A stretch of DNA of 64,000 nt. Source: Lytechinus pictus. Its lineage: Eukaryota > Echinodermata > Echinoidea > Temnopleuroida > Toxopneustidae. The DNA is taken from contig NC_087254.1 in assembly GCF_037042905.1 (NCBI RefSeq), positions 21,415,103 to 21,479,102 of the forward strand, in the 5' to 3' direction. A model generated the notes under the pieces. The model worked only from the letters and a program-made list of their open reading frames with translations, did no database searches and was not told the DNA's origin. A program made the position numbers and the translations under genes. Below, piece after piece: positions 22,503 to 33,818 of this stretch. Each line of letters begins with the position of its first letter. Position 1 is the stretch's first letter.

Positions 22503-22609
22503 CAAAAGAAGACTTAATAGAAACGCCGTGAGGAAACATAAGAAGGTCTAAGACCGAAAATTCGAAAGATTATGTCTCCTCACGGCGTTTCTAGTAAGTC
22601 TTCTTTTGT

Positions 22610-22656
<47 letters not shown>

Positions 22657-22765
22657 CTCATATATGTGCATATATATATATATATATATACATGTACATA
22701 CAAGCATACATACACACACCCATATATACATATATATATATATATATGCATATAGATATATATAC
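22453..22765. repeat. (TA)n tracts around a small foldback
   Basis: Long TA repeats flank a hairpin. AGAAGACTTAATAGAAACGC near 22508 is mirrored by GCGTTTCTAGTAAGTCTTCT near 22585. CATGTACTCATATATGTGC and ACATACAAGCATACATACAC follow; both words recur after 24810. Confidence 0.75.
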
Positions 22766-24790
22766 ACAACAAAAAAAGTAAGTCCCCCCTTAAACAACCG
22801 TGTAGGTAATTTTATAAGCTACCCTCTGAGTAAATGTTATGGACGTATTTCACTTCATGCTTCAGTGAGCACCGTCAGAAGGCAAAAATGTCACTTTTCA
22901 AAAGTCACAAGCCAAATGTCATGACTTTGATTCCATTTTATTGGAACTAATTCCACATTCTCATCATAAAAAATAGTCAGAAGGCTTGTAAAAGGTACTC
23001 TCTAAAAGACGATACAACTTTTTTGGCTAAATTTCACGGATAAATAAACACAAGTCCAAATTTGCTATAATTGGATTTTTTACACATTTATATTAATAAA
23101 AATGATAGAATAGGATGACAGTTATTTTTGGAAGAGTTTCTTCAACAATATTCATCGTTTCACGGTTCAATGAACATTTATTGAAAACAAAAAATACGAT
23201 TTTCAAATATCATAGGCAAGTATTGGTTCATTTTGGGAACTAAAAATGATCTTTTCTCAACTTTTTCGTTATGTTCATGACCAATTAACATGCTTCAATG
23301 ATTCAAAGGCGTTTAATTAAATATCCACGCTTGAATGAACATGTGGAATGCGATTAGCTCTTTTGTACGTTATTGGAAAAAATGCAATTTGTTACTATGG
23401 ATATCTGTCACAAACCTCCTTGCATAGTTCATTTGATTTGATTTTTATGAAAATCCCGATGTTTAATGCATCAGTGAGCACACAATATTCGAAAATTATG
23501 CAAATGAGAAGAAAGTTCAAGGCCTTGGCCCCACTCTGTCGTATCGAATGGTTATGTTGGTGTGCGCGCCTTTTGGATAGTGTTACTCTGAAGCCATGTA
23601 CGAAGTTACATGAAATAACTATTGACAGAAGTAACAAAAACCGTCCATGAAACAAACCCTCATTTCATATTTGTTAAAATTTTTACTTCGTCTCTCATAG
23701 ACTTGTGTACATTATGGGTGCACATGTTTAAGAATAAGTAACCCCTTATTCAATACGGTGGAACTTTTTTTCACGGCTATATTTAGCAACGTCATTTGGC
23801 AGTAATGTTTATCAACCTATGGGCAGAATTCTGTGCAAAAATGAAATCGATTTGTTTATTTATGGATGAGTGAGCACGCATCAAAGTGGGAAGATTTGTA
23901 TTTTCAATGTCACAGACTCATTTTAAAGGGTAATAAAGTGAATATTTGGGGCAAATTCGGTTTCAAATAAGACTTTAATTGCTATTGTTTTTATCATCCA
24001 TCATTTCTATCACCACACACTTTCCGAACTTTAAACATTTTCATGGTTGAGCGAGCACATTCGAAAACTTAGGAATGAATACTCTTTATACTGCATAAAT
24101 GTATTCTTTTCCTAACAATTTCTCATGATCAGTTTAATTTATGGACAAATCAGTGGTGGGTCCAGAATTTTAAAATGGGTGAGGGGCCTATAATCGGGGG
24201 AGCCACCAACATTTTCAAATTTTAACATGATCTAACAAGTTGTAGAGGATACTACCATAAACCCCTATGATGATACGTCACAATACAGGACCCGGGGAAA
24301 GGTTTTCAAAGTGGGGGGGGGGGGGGCTGACCATGCAAAAAATCACAATCGTATTATGGTCATTTTTACATTTTTGTACATGCTTTTGGAAAAAAGTGGG
24401 AGGGGGGGGGGACTGAAGCTCCCCGCCCAGCCACCCCTGCTTCCGCGGCCCCTGCAATACATTGTGCTCACTCAACCATGAACATATGATATCAAAATTG
24501 TGGAGTGGCTAAATGATGGATAGTAAAACAGCATAACACCATAAAATTCACCTAAAGACAACATTTGCCCAACTTTGTATTTGCACAATCTGAAAAACGA
24601 CTCTTGTGACTTCCAAAAAATTGTCATGTTTAATTCAATCTTTAATCACTCATGCATGACTCAACCGATCAATCTTATTTTCCCCAAGGAGTTGCTTAAT
24701 GGTGTAGAAAACCACCTACGGAATATCATCTCAAAATAATTCCGTTCAAAAGTTACAGCAATTTGATTTAGGGGGGACTTACTTTGTTGT
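22764..24790. mobile_element. 2-kb element with GTAAGTCCCCCCT terminal repeats
   Basis: ACAACAAA..GTAAGTCCCCCCT at the left is mirrored by AGGGGGGACTTACTTTGTTGT at the right. Microsatellite-bearing direct repeats lie outside both ends. The interior repeats a TGAGTGAGCAC-like word at about 22864, 23470, 23868, 24048 and, inverted, 24463. A younger MITE is nested at 24286-24454. No protein is recognisable. Confidence 0.5.
24286..24454. mobile_element. Short MITE with CAATA target duplication
   Basis: CAATA directly precedes 24286 and directly follows 24454. The ends are CAGGACCCGGGG at the left and TTCCGCGGCCCCTG at the right. The family is the same as 48423-48578, which has near-perfect ends and its own 5-bp duplication. 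The superfamily is not assigned. Confidence 0.75.
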
Positions 24791-24833
24791 GTATATATAT
24801 ATATATATATATATACATGTACTCATATATGTG

Positions 24834-24880
<47 letters not shown>

Positions 24881-24946
24881 TTACATACAAGCATACATAC
24901 ACACACACCCATATATACATATATATACACACACCCATATATATAT

Positions 24947-25012
24947 GTGGTCTAGTGGTTAAGGCACCGGCGTTCAAAGCTGGGGGCCCGGGTTCGATTC
25001 CCGGCAGAGACA
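24947..25012 (+). pseudogene. tRNA-like copy 1, 5' acceptor strand lost
   Basis: The copy is identical to the two downstream tRNA-like genes from TGGTCTAGTGG onward. The first seven bases are replaced by ATATATG from the flanking microsatellite, so the acceptor stem cannot form. Confidence 0.7.
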
Positions 25013-25345
25013 TTTTTTCGGCATTACCAATTTTTCCAAAGGGTAGATAGCTCTGGGGAACCTTGATTTAAGCTACGCCTACCATTGTTCTCTTCATCCA
25101 TTTCTTTACAATATTTAAATAAAAAGAGTTGCCAAAGCTGTTGTACATGTATAACTTTACACATTTGTATACGTTCCCCCTACGTGTACTGTATCAAAGC
25201 AATAGCTTTGATCCAGCTGAAGCATGGCGGCTTGTCATTGTTCGAAACCCACCTTCACCCGACAAAGGAAATTATAATTGGTATAGTGTCGAAAATTTGT
25301 CTATCTGACGGTCAATCGGATCGGGGTCGCCCTAGCCACTAACCC

Positions 25346-25417
25346 GTCTCTGTGGTCTAGTGGTTAAGGCACCGGCGTTCAAAGCTGGGGGCCCGGGTTC
25401 GATTCCCGGCAGAGACA
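25346..25417 (+). tRNA. tRNA-like gene, anticodon UCA (copy 2)
   Basis: The 72 bases fold as a full cloverleaf. The acceptor GTCTCTG pairs with CAGAGAC and the discriminator is A. The D arm is GTC/GGC. The anticodon stem CCGGC/GCTGG closes the loop GTTCAAA, and the T arm is CCGGG-TTCGATT-CCCGG. The A box TGGTCTAGTGG and B box GGTTCGATTCC are intact, and a Pol III terminator TTTTTT follows at once. With U33 in the loop, positions 34-36 read UCA, which would pair with UGA. A diverged copy at 36150-36221 reads UCC (glycine), so the UCA form may be a C36-to-A change. It may be a real gene, a suppressor-like variant, or only the head of a SINE. Confidence 0.6.
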
Positions 25418-25750
25418 TTTTTTCGGCATTACCAATTTTTCCAAAGGGTAGATAGCTCTGGGGAACCTTGATTTAAGCTACGCCTACCATTGTTCTCTTC
25501 ATCCATTTCTTTACAATATTTAAATAAAAAGAGTTGCCAAAGCTGTTGTACATGTATAACTTTACACATTTGTATACGTTCCCCCTACGTGTACTGTATC
25601 AAAGCAATAGCTTTGATCCAGCTGAAGCATGGCGGCTTGTCATTGTTCGAAACCCACCTTCACCCGACAAAGGAAATTATAATTGGTATAGTGTCGAAAA
25701 TTTGTCTATCTGACGGTCAATCGGATCGGGGTCGCCCTAGCCACTAACCC

Positions 25751-25822
25751 GTCTCTGTGGTCTAGTGGTTAAGGCACCGGCGTTCAAAGCTGGGGGCCCG
25801 GGTTCGATTCCCGGCAGAGACA
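25751..25822 (+). tRNA. tRNA-like gene, anticodon UCA (copy 3)
   Basis: The sequence is identical to the copy 405 bases upstream, with complete cloverleaf, intact A and B boxes and a T run directly after the discriminator base. The same uncertainty about function applies. Confidence 0.6.
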
Positions 25823-25966
25823 TTTTTTCGGCATTACCAATTTTTCCAAAGGGTAGATAGCTCTGGGGAACCTTGATTTAAGCTACGCCTACCATTGTTC
25901 TCTTCATCCATTTCTTTACAATATTTAAATAAAGAGTTGCCAAAGCTGTTGTACATGTATAACTTT

Positions 25967-25971
<5 letters not shown>

Positions 25972-26041
<70 letters not shown>
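25972..26041. repeat. (TA)n microsatellite
   Basis: This is an uninterrupted TA tract between the third tRNA-like unit and the mariner-like MITE, which uses its last TA as target. Confidence 0.95.
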
Positions 26042-26044
<3 letters not shown>

Positions 26045-26860
26045 TGCGTCCCAGAAAAAACGAAACCGAGATTTAGCGATGATTTATCATAACTTCATCA
26101 TATATAAAATAGACAAATGACCTACCAATGTAAAGCTTAGAATCTCCTCTTTCATCTGGTATTACTTAGATTATTCCTCATTCACGCATAATTGAGCAAA
26201 AACAATTCGAAGAGAGGATGCCAAAAACTCATTTGGCGGGGGGTATCTGAATTTCAAAAAGAAAATCACATGAATAAAAAGTTCAATATCTTCTCTTTTC
26301 TTTGATACCTAAATCACAGAAAATGGTCAAGTAGTAAAAAAGTTATGATCCCTCGAAACAATGCTTGTATTTCCATAATTTCATTAAATAAACGTGTTTT
26401 CACCGGTTTCCCACTGAAGCTATCGCACGGTAACAAAAGACTTAATGCATGGCTGATCGTCAACAAAACGGAGTGTCGAGTGAGTTTGAACGCTAGCCTG
26501 TAAAACCTCTTCATTTTATGAAATAATTGAAATTCAAGCCTTATTTCAAATAACCAGAACTTTGTTATTTCTTGACCATTTTCTGTAATTGAGGTATCAA
26601 ATTAAAGAGCAGATATTGAACTTTTTAAAAATGTGGTTTTCTTTTTAAAACCCAGATACGGCCCGCCAAGTGACTTTTTGGTATCCCCTTTTCAAATTGT
26701 TTTTGCTCACTCATGCGTGAATGAGAAATAAGCTAAGTAATTTCAGACGAAAGAGGAGATTCTAAGCTTTAAAATGGTAGGTCATTTGTCTATTGTATTT
26801 GCGATTAAGTTATGATAAATCATCGATAAATCTCGGTTTCGTTTTTTGTGGGACGCACTG
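26042..26860. mobile_element. Mariner-like MITE with CAGTGCGTCCC ends
   Basis: The ends CAGTGCGTCCCAGAAAAAAC and its mirror ending GGGACGCACTG at 26860 are flanked by TA on both sides. The inverted arms extend well over 100 bases (for example CGAAACCGAGATTTA mirrored as TAAATCTCGGTTTCG). The TA target and end sequence fit a Tc1/mariner-type non-autonomous element. No transposase is visible. Confidence 0.75.
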
Positions 26861-26896
26861 TATATAGAGGGCCCCCACCAAATCCAACTAGCTTCA

Positions 26897-26944
26897 GCGT
26901 CCTGATGAGCCGCCTGTGATCGAGGCGCGAAACCATTGGTAGAC
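26897..26944 (+). ncRNA. Hammerhead ribozyme motif
   Basis: The catalytic core CTGATGAG (26902-26909) and GAAAC (26929-26933) are both present. They flank a stem II formed by GCCGCCT and AGGCGC with one bulged base and loop GTGATCG. After GAAA, the sequence ACC-ATT-GGT closes a three-base-pair stem III, and A26941 sits at the cleavable NUH position. GTC before the core pairs with GAC (26942-26944) as the start of stem I. This minimal short-stem-III form is known from Penelope-like retroelements. Stem I is only three pairs before it meets the terminal repeat of the 8.1-kb element. Confidence 0.55.
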
Positions 26945-27552
26945 CAGGGCCCCGTTGCATAAAACTTTTGCCGGAGTTTTTTACGGCAAAAAATCAGGAA
27001 ACTACGGCAAAAAAAAAATTGCCGGAGTTTTCCATTGCATAAAACTTTGCCAGAGTTTTTTACGGCAAAACTTTTAAAAAACTCCGGCAAATCAAGTGGG
27101 GTTTTGCCGTAGCTCCTGTACCAACGGCAAAGTCCTAAAAACTCCGGCAAAACTATTTCAAGGCAGCTGCTCAGGATATGTCCCAAGTACCATATACAGT
27201 ATTCACCTGTCTACGGCTTCAAGAATAATTAGAAGGGTGACATAAGCCTTGTATAGGCTACGCAATAAGGTAATTACAGAAAATTTCATTTAATTTAGTA
27301 AAAATAGGGCCTAGGAAGATCTAGATTTTAAGTGAAGTGGGGGGAATAATAGGTTGTGGTTTAATTTTTTAAAATTTATCAACCCTGTGACAGCTCAATA
27401 ATAAAAATCTTCTAAGATAGAATCTAATTCTAGTTTAAGTAAATCTTAATGATTATAGTGTTTTTGAAAAGTTATGCTGTGAATAGAGCGATGCAGTTGG
27501 ACTAAACCCTTTAAATTACTAAAAACATAAGGCTTTAAAGTTGAACTTGAAC

Positions 27553-27714
27553 TTAGGCAGTCTGCTCTTTTTCTTTGCTACCGTGACCTTTATTGTCAGA
27601 GCCTCCGGCTGGCGAGTTGGCCGCTGGTTCAACCTCTATGCGATATGCGACGATGTGTTGTTGGTGTACAGTTGTACCTCCTAAGCCGCCTCTTTTTTTG
27701 CTGTTTTTTACCAT
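27553..27714 (-). CDS. Small basic/polar open frame near the left end of the 8.1-kb element
   Basis: A 53-residue frame begins MVKNSKKRGGLGG and continues VHQQHIVAYRIEVEPAANS to a lysine- and glutamate-rich tail ending KEKEQTA. The composition and higher GC content than its surroundings look coding-like. A stop lies just upstream of the ATG, so it is either a short protein or the last exon of a spliced minus-strand gene. I recognise no domain. It could be chance. Confidence 0.3.
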   Translation of the reverse strand: MVKNSKKRGGLGGTTVHQQHIVAYRIEVEPAANSPAGGSDNKGHGSKEKEQTA

Positions 27715-30346
27715 TTAACCATCTTTGTAAATCCAAATATTTACAAGTTCTGTAAGACATACCAAGAAATACTACCCTAAATCAACTGAAATACTCAGAA
27801 GTATGAGCTAACTTTATTTTAACGATTGAACAGACTTGTACTGCAAGTTCAATTTTACGAGGAAAACTTGAATAGCAGTCAATACGGCCTAGTCCCACAC
27901 TTGCAAAAATAAGTTGGAACTTCAAAGTAAGATTAGGACGCGCTCATTGGACATCTTAATTTCTCACCTTTGCCAGTCTCATTTTTCTTTAACAGGTCAT
28001 AAAAACTGGGTGATGATTGAGAAGGAGGGGCATGCCGGAGGAGGTCTATCTTTCACTCAAAACAGACCTAACTTGTATTTTTCTTCCCCGTCGCTCGACT
28101 TGCTTCAATCCAAGACAGACGACGATCGAGCACGTAAACAAAAGGGGAAATGAAATATCCGACTGATATATTTATCAAAACTTACACTATATAGTACAGT
28201 GACCCGAAATTTGTGTGGATTCCTTTTTAATTTCACACTTGTGTCTACATAGTACATGTAAGTAAGAAAAACTAGCCATCATCGAAAATCCCTGAACGGG
28301 GACAACTGAGAGATGTTTTATTTTTTCTTTGTGGTTGCTTTATAAAAGCCAGGAATAAAACTCAATTATTGATAACCTCAATGATGGGACAAAACTGTCC
28401 CCGAACATCTAACATACAATGAGAGAGAGAAAGAGAGATAGCAAGAGGGGGATTATTCTGGAAGAGGGGGGGGGGGTAAACAGCCTAGGCCTACACATTA
28501 TATTTACATTGGATGAAAATATGTATATCCAAATTATTTGACAAGGAACAAATAATTAAATTCATCAATTCAATCACACCACCCCTCCTCAATGCCATTA
28601 TTCAAAACATTATATTGTTAGAAAAAGTGGAGGAAAAGATTTTGAATCACATTTGTCCATAATATTTCAAAAAGGTTCTTTTTTGTTGTTGTTGCTTTCT
28701 TGGCAATGTTAAAAATATTTCCAAAATATCCAAATGAGCAATTTCATAAAACATAGATCCATAGTGTTGAAGGTGTGGCAATTATATGGGGGGGGGGGGG
28801 GGGCGAATAAGACTTAATGTTTTGCTTGGTAATATTTTATGGAACAATCAATAATATTTTCCTTTATGGGCCAACAGGGATGGTGCAATTGTATTTTTAT
28901 ATTCGGAGGCCAACCTAAAGGTTAAATCATTTTTTTTCTACTGTCAATTAAAATATCAGTCACACAAATCATACATCTCTTTCTTAATAATTCTCCTTTC
29001 TTTTTCTTCCTCTTCTCTCTCCCTTTCTCCATTTTAAACAATTTAATTCTGAATTATATATTTAAAATAATTAAATTTGCAATTGAGAATGGGGAACACT
29101 TATCACTTAAGAACAGTTTTCTTCTCTCAATTAAGTTACGATCACACAACTCAGATGTCTCTTTCTTAATACTTTCATTCTTTTTCTATCTCTTTCTCTC
29201 GCAATTTATCCTCTTTTAAACAATTTATTTCTCATAGAATTATACATTTAAAATAATTTTATTTGCAAGCGAGAATAGGGAAAAACTTATCACTTATTAA
29301 GAACAGTTTTCTTTTCTCAATTAAATTACGATCACACAACTCAGACGTCTCTTTCTTAATACTTTCTTTCTTTTTCTATCTCTTCTCTCGCAATTTATCC
29401 TCTTTTAAACAATTCATTTCTCATTGAATTATACATTTAAAATAATTTTATTCGCAATCACTTATTAAGAACAGTGACAGTCAAAAGAACTCGTTATGAA
29501 CCATTATAATACTTTGAATTTAATTGAAAATAATTTTTATCAAGTCATATTTTAATTTCAATGCTAACAGTATCCCATACCCTTATATGCGTATTGAAAG
29601 ATGTGATTGAATGTTGACAAGGTCCCTTTTCTTTTAAATCAACATAAAAGTACCATTGGAAAACGTTTTGCAGATGGCGAATTGCAAGGCATCCTGTTGG
29701 GCAATGCAGGATATAGATTGGAACTATGGCTAATGACACCAGTGTGAGATCCACAAACAATGCTGACAGATCATATAACAGACTTGCAATATGAACATGT
29801 ATAAATAAACTTTAAAACTGTTCTTGCACAGGGATTCCCATCAAGATTTCAGAACCTAAATTTTTATTTTGCATTGCAAGGCATTTGTTCAAATTCTACC
29901 GCAGTATTGAATGAATAACATTATCTTCTATCTACTGAGATGAGAATAAAGTTCAAGTTTAACTTTCTCAATCCTGAAGAATGTAGTCTTTGTCATTTTT
30001 TTGTTCAAAATTATGAGGCAATGACATCAACAACTTATGTCTAGGTCACATTTGCCAGCCGGTGGCATTATGGCGAGTCAAAATCAGCCATTTTACTCAT
30101 CCTTGTACCAGCTTCATGTAGGTGGTTTGTATAGTAATACATAAAACGACTGATTTCGACTAGCCGTAAGGCCACCAAATGTGACCATGGTATCTCATTT
30201 TCATATTACTTGCTAAAATATATGCTTTCTGAAATTTCCAAAGTTCAAGGTGATTTACTTCATTTTCTAAAACAATATTCAACAGGTTTCCAGTAAAAAA
30301 AAAATGCAGAGAAAGTTGCATTGTTTAATGTTACTACTGATTTCCA

Positions 30347-30543
30347 TTAACAAACTGCTGCAAACAATTGTGGATAATTACAAAAATCAACATGGATGAT
30401 TTTAAATGTTTGCAGCAGAGCTTGCTGCATTCTGAGCGTCTCCTGCTGAACTTGCTGCAGATCCATGCTCCTGGTACTTGGTGTGCTGGTCATAACAGGA
30501 AGAGCACCTTCTCTTCTCTTATGCTGGGTGTCATCTTGGTGTC
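30347..30543 (-). pseudogene. Glutamine-rich exon-like segment inside the 8.1-kb element
   Basis: After an acceptor-like TTTTTAG, the minus strand reads HQDDTQHKRREGALPVMTS, then a glutamine-rich helix MDLQQVQQETLRMQQALL, and stops at 30347. Glutamine-rich C-terminal helices are common in the MYB/SANT-like partner proteins of Harbinger-type transposons, which is why it is noted. That assignment is inference; no partner exon joins it cleanly. Confidence 0.25.
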
Positions 30544-31987
30544 CTAAAAATCAACTAGACCCCATCTACCCTGGATGTCAATGGTGCCCCGGGAACAGCT
30601 TGAGGTTCCGCCTCAACCACCTTTTCCTCCTCTGGCTTCCCCATGTCCAGAAGCAGGCTGCCTTATGTGAAAGCTGCACATCAAGAAAATAATTTTTGAC
30701 TTAACTTTAATTACATCTTCAAACCATTCCGCATTGATTTTTTTTTAATTGACTTACTATGATTCAACATTTTTATTTCATTTTGGAAATCTTAAATCAT
30801 TTACCAACTCTGAACAAAAATCCCTCAATCTGGCAATAGTAGTTGAAGCTACTTACTATTCCTTGCAGAAATTTTCATGAGGAAAGAAGAACTATCCCCG
30901 TTAAAATTCAGATTTAATTAATTCAAAATGAATGATAGGAATTCTATGGGTTAGGGATAATTATTCTAGCTTTAACAAAGTGCAGTAATACCAATGCCAC
31001 AATTATAAATGTTCTCCATGCAAACAGGGATCACAGCAGAAGGATCTTAAAAAAAAACTATGAAGGGTGATTTTGACTCGCCTCACCCCAGGCGCAGATC
31101 CAGGAATTTCCAAAAGGAGGGGCACTTTTGTCCAGAAAATGTTGACAACCCCCAAAAAACTGGTCATCACTTGCATATATACACAGTACTTTCAACAATT
31201 TTTTGGGGGGTGTACCCCCCCCCCAGATCTGTGCCTACCCCCCCCCCCCCACAAACACAGGGGATCTAGGCCAAAGAAGAATCTGTCAATAACAAATTTT
31301 GAAGTCACTACACACAGAACTGTTCAGTTATGAAGTTTTCCACAAATGCAGCAATTTAATTACTGAATGACTGAAATAGACAAAGAATAATACTTGTTTT
31401 TTAATTAGTATTTAGCCGTGACACCAATCCTTAACCCGTTGAGGATCATGGGGGTACATTTGTAAGTTTAGAAATTTATGCATCCGCCATTGCAACATCA
31501 AAAGATAAAAATATTAAACACACAAATTTGCCAACGATCTCTGGTGAATTTTTACATTTGACCTAACCTGATCATTGTCACTCCCAAATATATATTTGCC
31601 AAGTTGAAGTTGAACCATCAAAGGGTTCTTTATTTATCACAGGAACGATGTATATTCAGGTGACCTTGATACCCTCAAAATAATTAAAGTATAATCAATC
31701 CTACATGCATTCTTGGACAAAGTTTAAAATCAAACAGTTCTTTACTTATCAGAATAATTTAAGAAAGACAGGATGGCCAGACAACCCCAAAACCTGTCCT
31801 CGGACCCACCTCTGATGGGTGGATGTAAAAAATTTATAGATATTTTGGATTAGTTGCATGACAATTACAACAAAATAAAATTTAAGAGATAGTGATCTTT
31901 AATTCTTCTTGATGCATATAAAATATATTCTTTACTCTTATAAATAAAAATACATACCAGTCTTTGTCTGATTCCTAGCATAATCAT

Positions 31988-32084
31988 TCACTCTTTTGTT
32001 AGATCACTCCAAGACCGCCTCAGGTTGGAGGCAGTCCGACCTGGGCAGCCAATAGCATCTCCACACAGGCTCTCTGTCTGGTTT
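31988..32084 (-). pseudogene. Possible MYB/SANT-like exon fragment
   Basis: After the acceptor-like AGGTTTGCAG, one frame reads GDAIGCPGRTASNLRRSWSD and ends at a stop. The pattern R(T/S)..NLRR.WSDL resembles the third helix of MYB/SANT-like DNA-binding domains. It is only 31 residues and lacks a good donor, so support is weak. Confidence 0.2.
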
Positions 32085-33781
32085 CTGCAAACCTTTATTT
32101 AAAATGCAAACACAAACAAATCATAAAATAGGTATATGCTATATATTAATTGAAAAGACACTCTGCACTTTGTCAAGATTGTCTAAATTTATTTGACAAA
32201 AATCTCATTTCATGGCATGTAATTAATATTATTTATCTACTTTGTAAGTTATCAAAATTTAAAATTGCAATCTATTAATGTAACTAGAGTTCAAATCAGG
32301 AATTTATAAGAAAGATGTGTTGTACTCTTTCAGTTTTATTCCATGAAAATCTAAATCAAAACTTGTAATTGTAAGAAAATAAGATTTCATCATTTCCAAT
32401 GGACATATCAAAGAAAAAAAAATCAAAATCAATAATAATTTTCAAAGAATTGCAAGAGGTAATTAAATGAACTTAACTATTATTGATTCAGGGCTACACA
32501 ATCACTAGCATAGCCAGGTGAGATTAGGTACATTTTCTAATTTTTTTTTTTTTGGGGGGGGAGGGGGGTTGTATAAATTTAATAATCAACATGAGGATTC
32601 TTACTCATTTCAAATATGCCTGAAACAAATTTTTTTCTTTCTATTCAAGAAGACGAAACCTTTTTTAAAAATTGTATTTTATAACTACTTTATGTTCGAC
32701 ATTATCAGGCAGTAATGACTTCTTCTTCATGAATATTCTTTTCACTTTGAGAAACTTTGCATCGAGATTACCAACATAAAATATAAGCCTGTCTATAAAT
32801 ACTTAAAATGGTAGCAATTAGAATTTTGGCTAATTTGAAATTAAGCTGTATATCTTACCCTTTTACATGGTGATTGCTAACCAACAGCCTTGTGTGGTTT
32901 CTTCTCAAAAAGTCACACATGCACTTGAGTTGCTCCAGTGTATATACCTCAACTATTTAAGCTGTTAGATATTGAATGAGAAAATAAATAATCCTATTAG
33001 AGAGTCACAAATTAAGACTAGATAAAGTCACACAAATATTTGCATTGAGATTACTTTCAGTATAAATTATTAAATGAATATATACTAATATGTTTGTGCC
33101 GGTGAATTAAACCATTACTAGGATAGGACATTTTGATGGTTGATTCCAATTGTTGGACTTATTACAGTGATTCAAACTTAACAGAAAAAAATTAGCTCAG
33201 TACAAACTGGAAAAAAATATTTGGATTGATCATTGAAATTCCCTTTCAGATGATAAATAACCTAAAGGGATTTGTTCATTTCTTCAACATAATTTAGATA
33301 TGCAAATTTATATGAACTTAGAATATCCAAATTCCAAAACTGCAATTTTTTAATCATTTTTTATTTTCTATCTTAATCAAATAATCAATGATGTTATGTG
33401 CAATTGAGACCAAAATCAAAATTCTAGCCCCTTAAAAAACATAGTAATGCATGTTAAATACTAACAATACAACAATCCCATAGTCTCCATTCAGCCCCAA
33501 AATAACATTATATATATGATTTGTTTCTCTGCAAGAATTTTTTAATGAAGGATTTTCAAGATTTTTACTTTAGTGGTCATCAGATCATTAATTTCAATGA
33601 ATTCAATTAATTGAAATAAATTGCAGTGTTGGATTATAACAAGCTTTAAATTGAGACCAATTTTTAATCTCTAGCCACTGTATAGATTCACGTTCACTGG
33701 CGTACATTTTTTTTTGGGGGGGAGAGACTATGGACCCTCTAAAATTTTCAAAAACAAAATAAAGGGGATAACAAAAATTTC

Positions 33782-33818
<37 letters not shown>

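Larger units (their letters stand above)
24941..25975 (+). repeat. 405-bp tandem repeat carrying tRNA-like genes, three units
   Basis: Units begin at about 24947, 25346 and 25751 with an exact 405-base spacing between the second and third, and between their downstream words. Each unit holds a tRNA-like gene, a TTTTTT run and a 330-base tail that looks identical between units one and two. The third tail breaks into a (TA)n tract at about 25972. A diverged inverted copy lies at 36.1-36.55 kb, so the unit is dispersed as well as tandem. Confidence 0.85.

Noticed and set aside
22548-22924. Open frames of tyrosine and isoleucine runs on both strands
   Set aside because: They come from (TA)n and TACATA microsatellites; similar frames at 24.8, 25.9 and 36.3 kb have the same origin.
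22453-24950. LTR retrotransposon suggested by direct repeats at both sides of the 2-kb element
   Set aside because: The direct repeats are mainly microsatellite, lack TG...CA ends and primer-binding sites, and the interior has no retroviral-type coding sequence; the inverted GTAAGTCCCCCCT ends fit a DNA element better.
25085-25747. Identical 85-residue frames in the 405-bp repeat
   Set aside because: They lie in the tail of the tRNA-like unit, have no domain or splice support, and are copies of each other.
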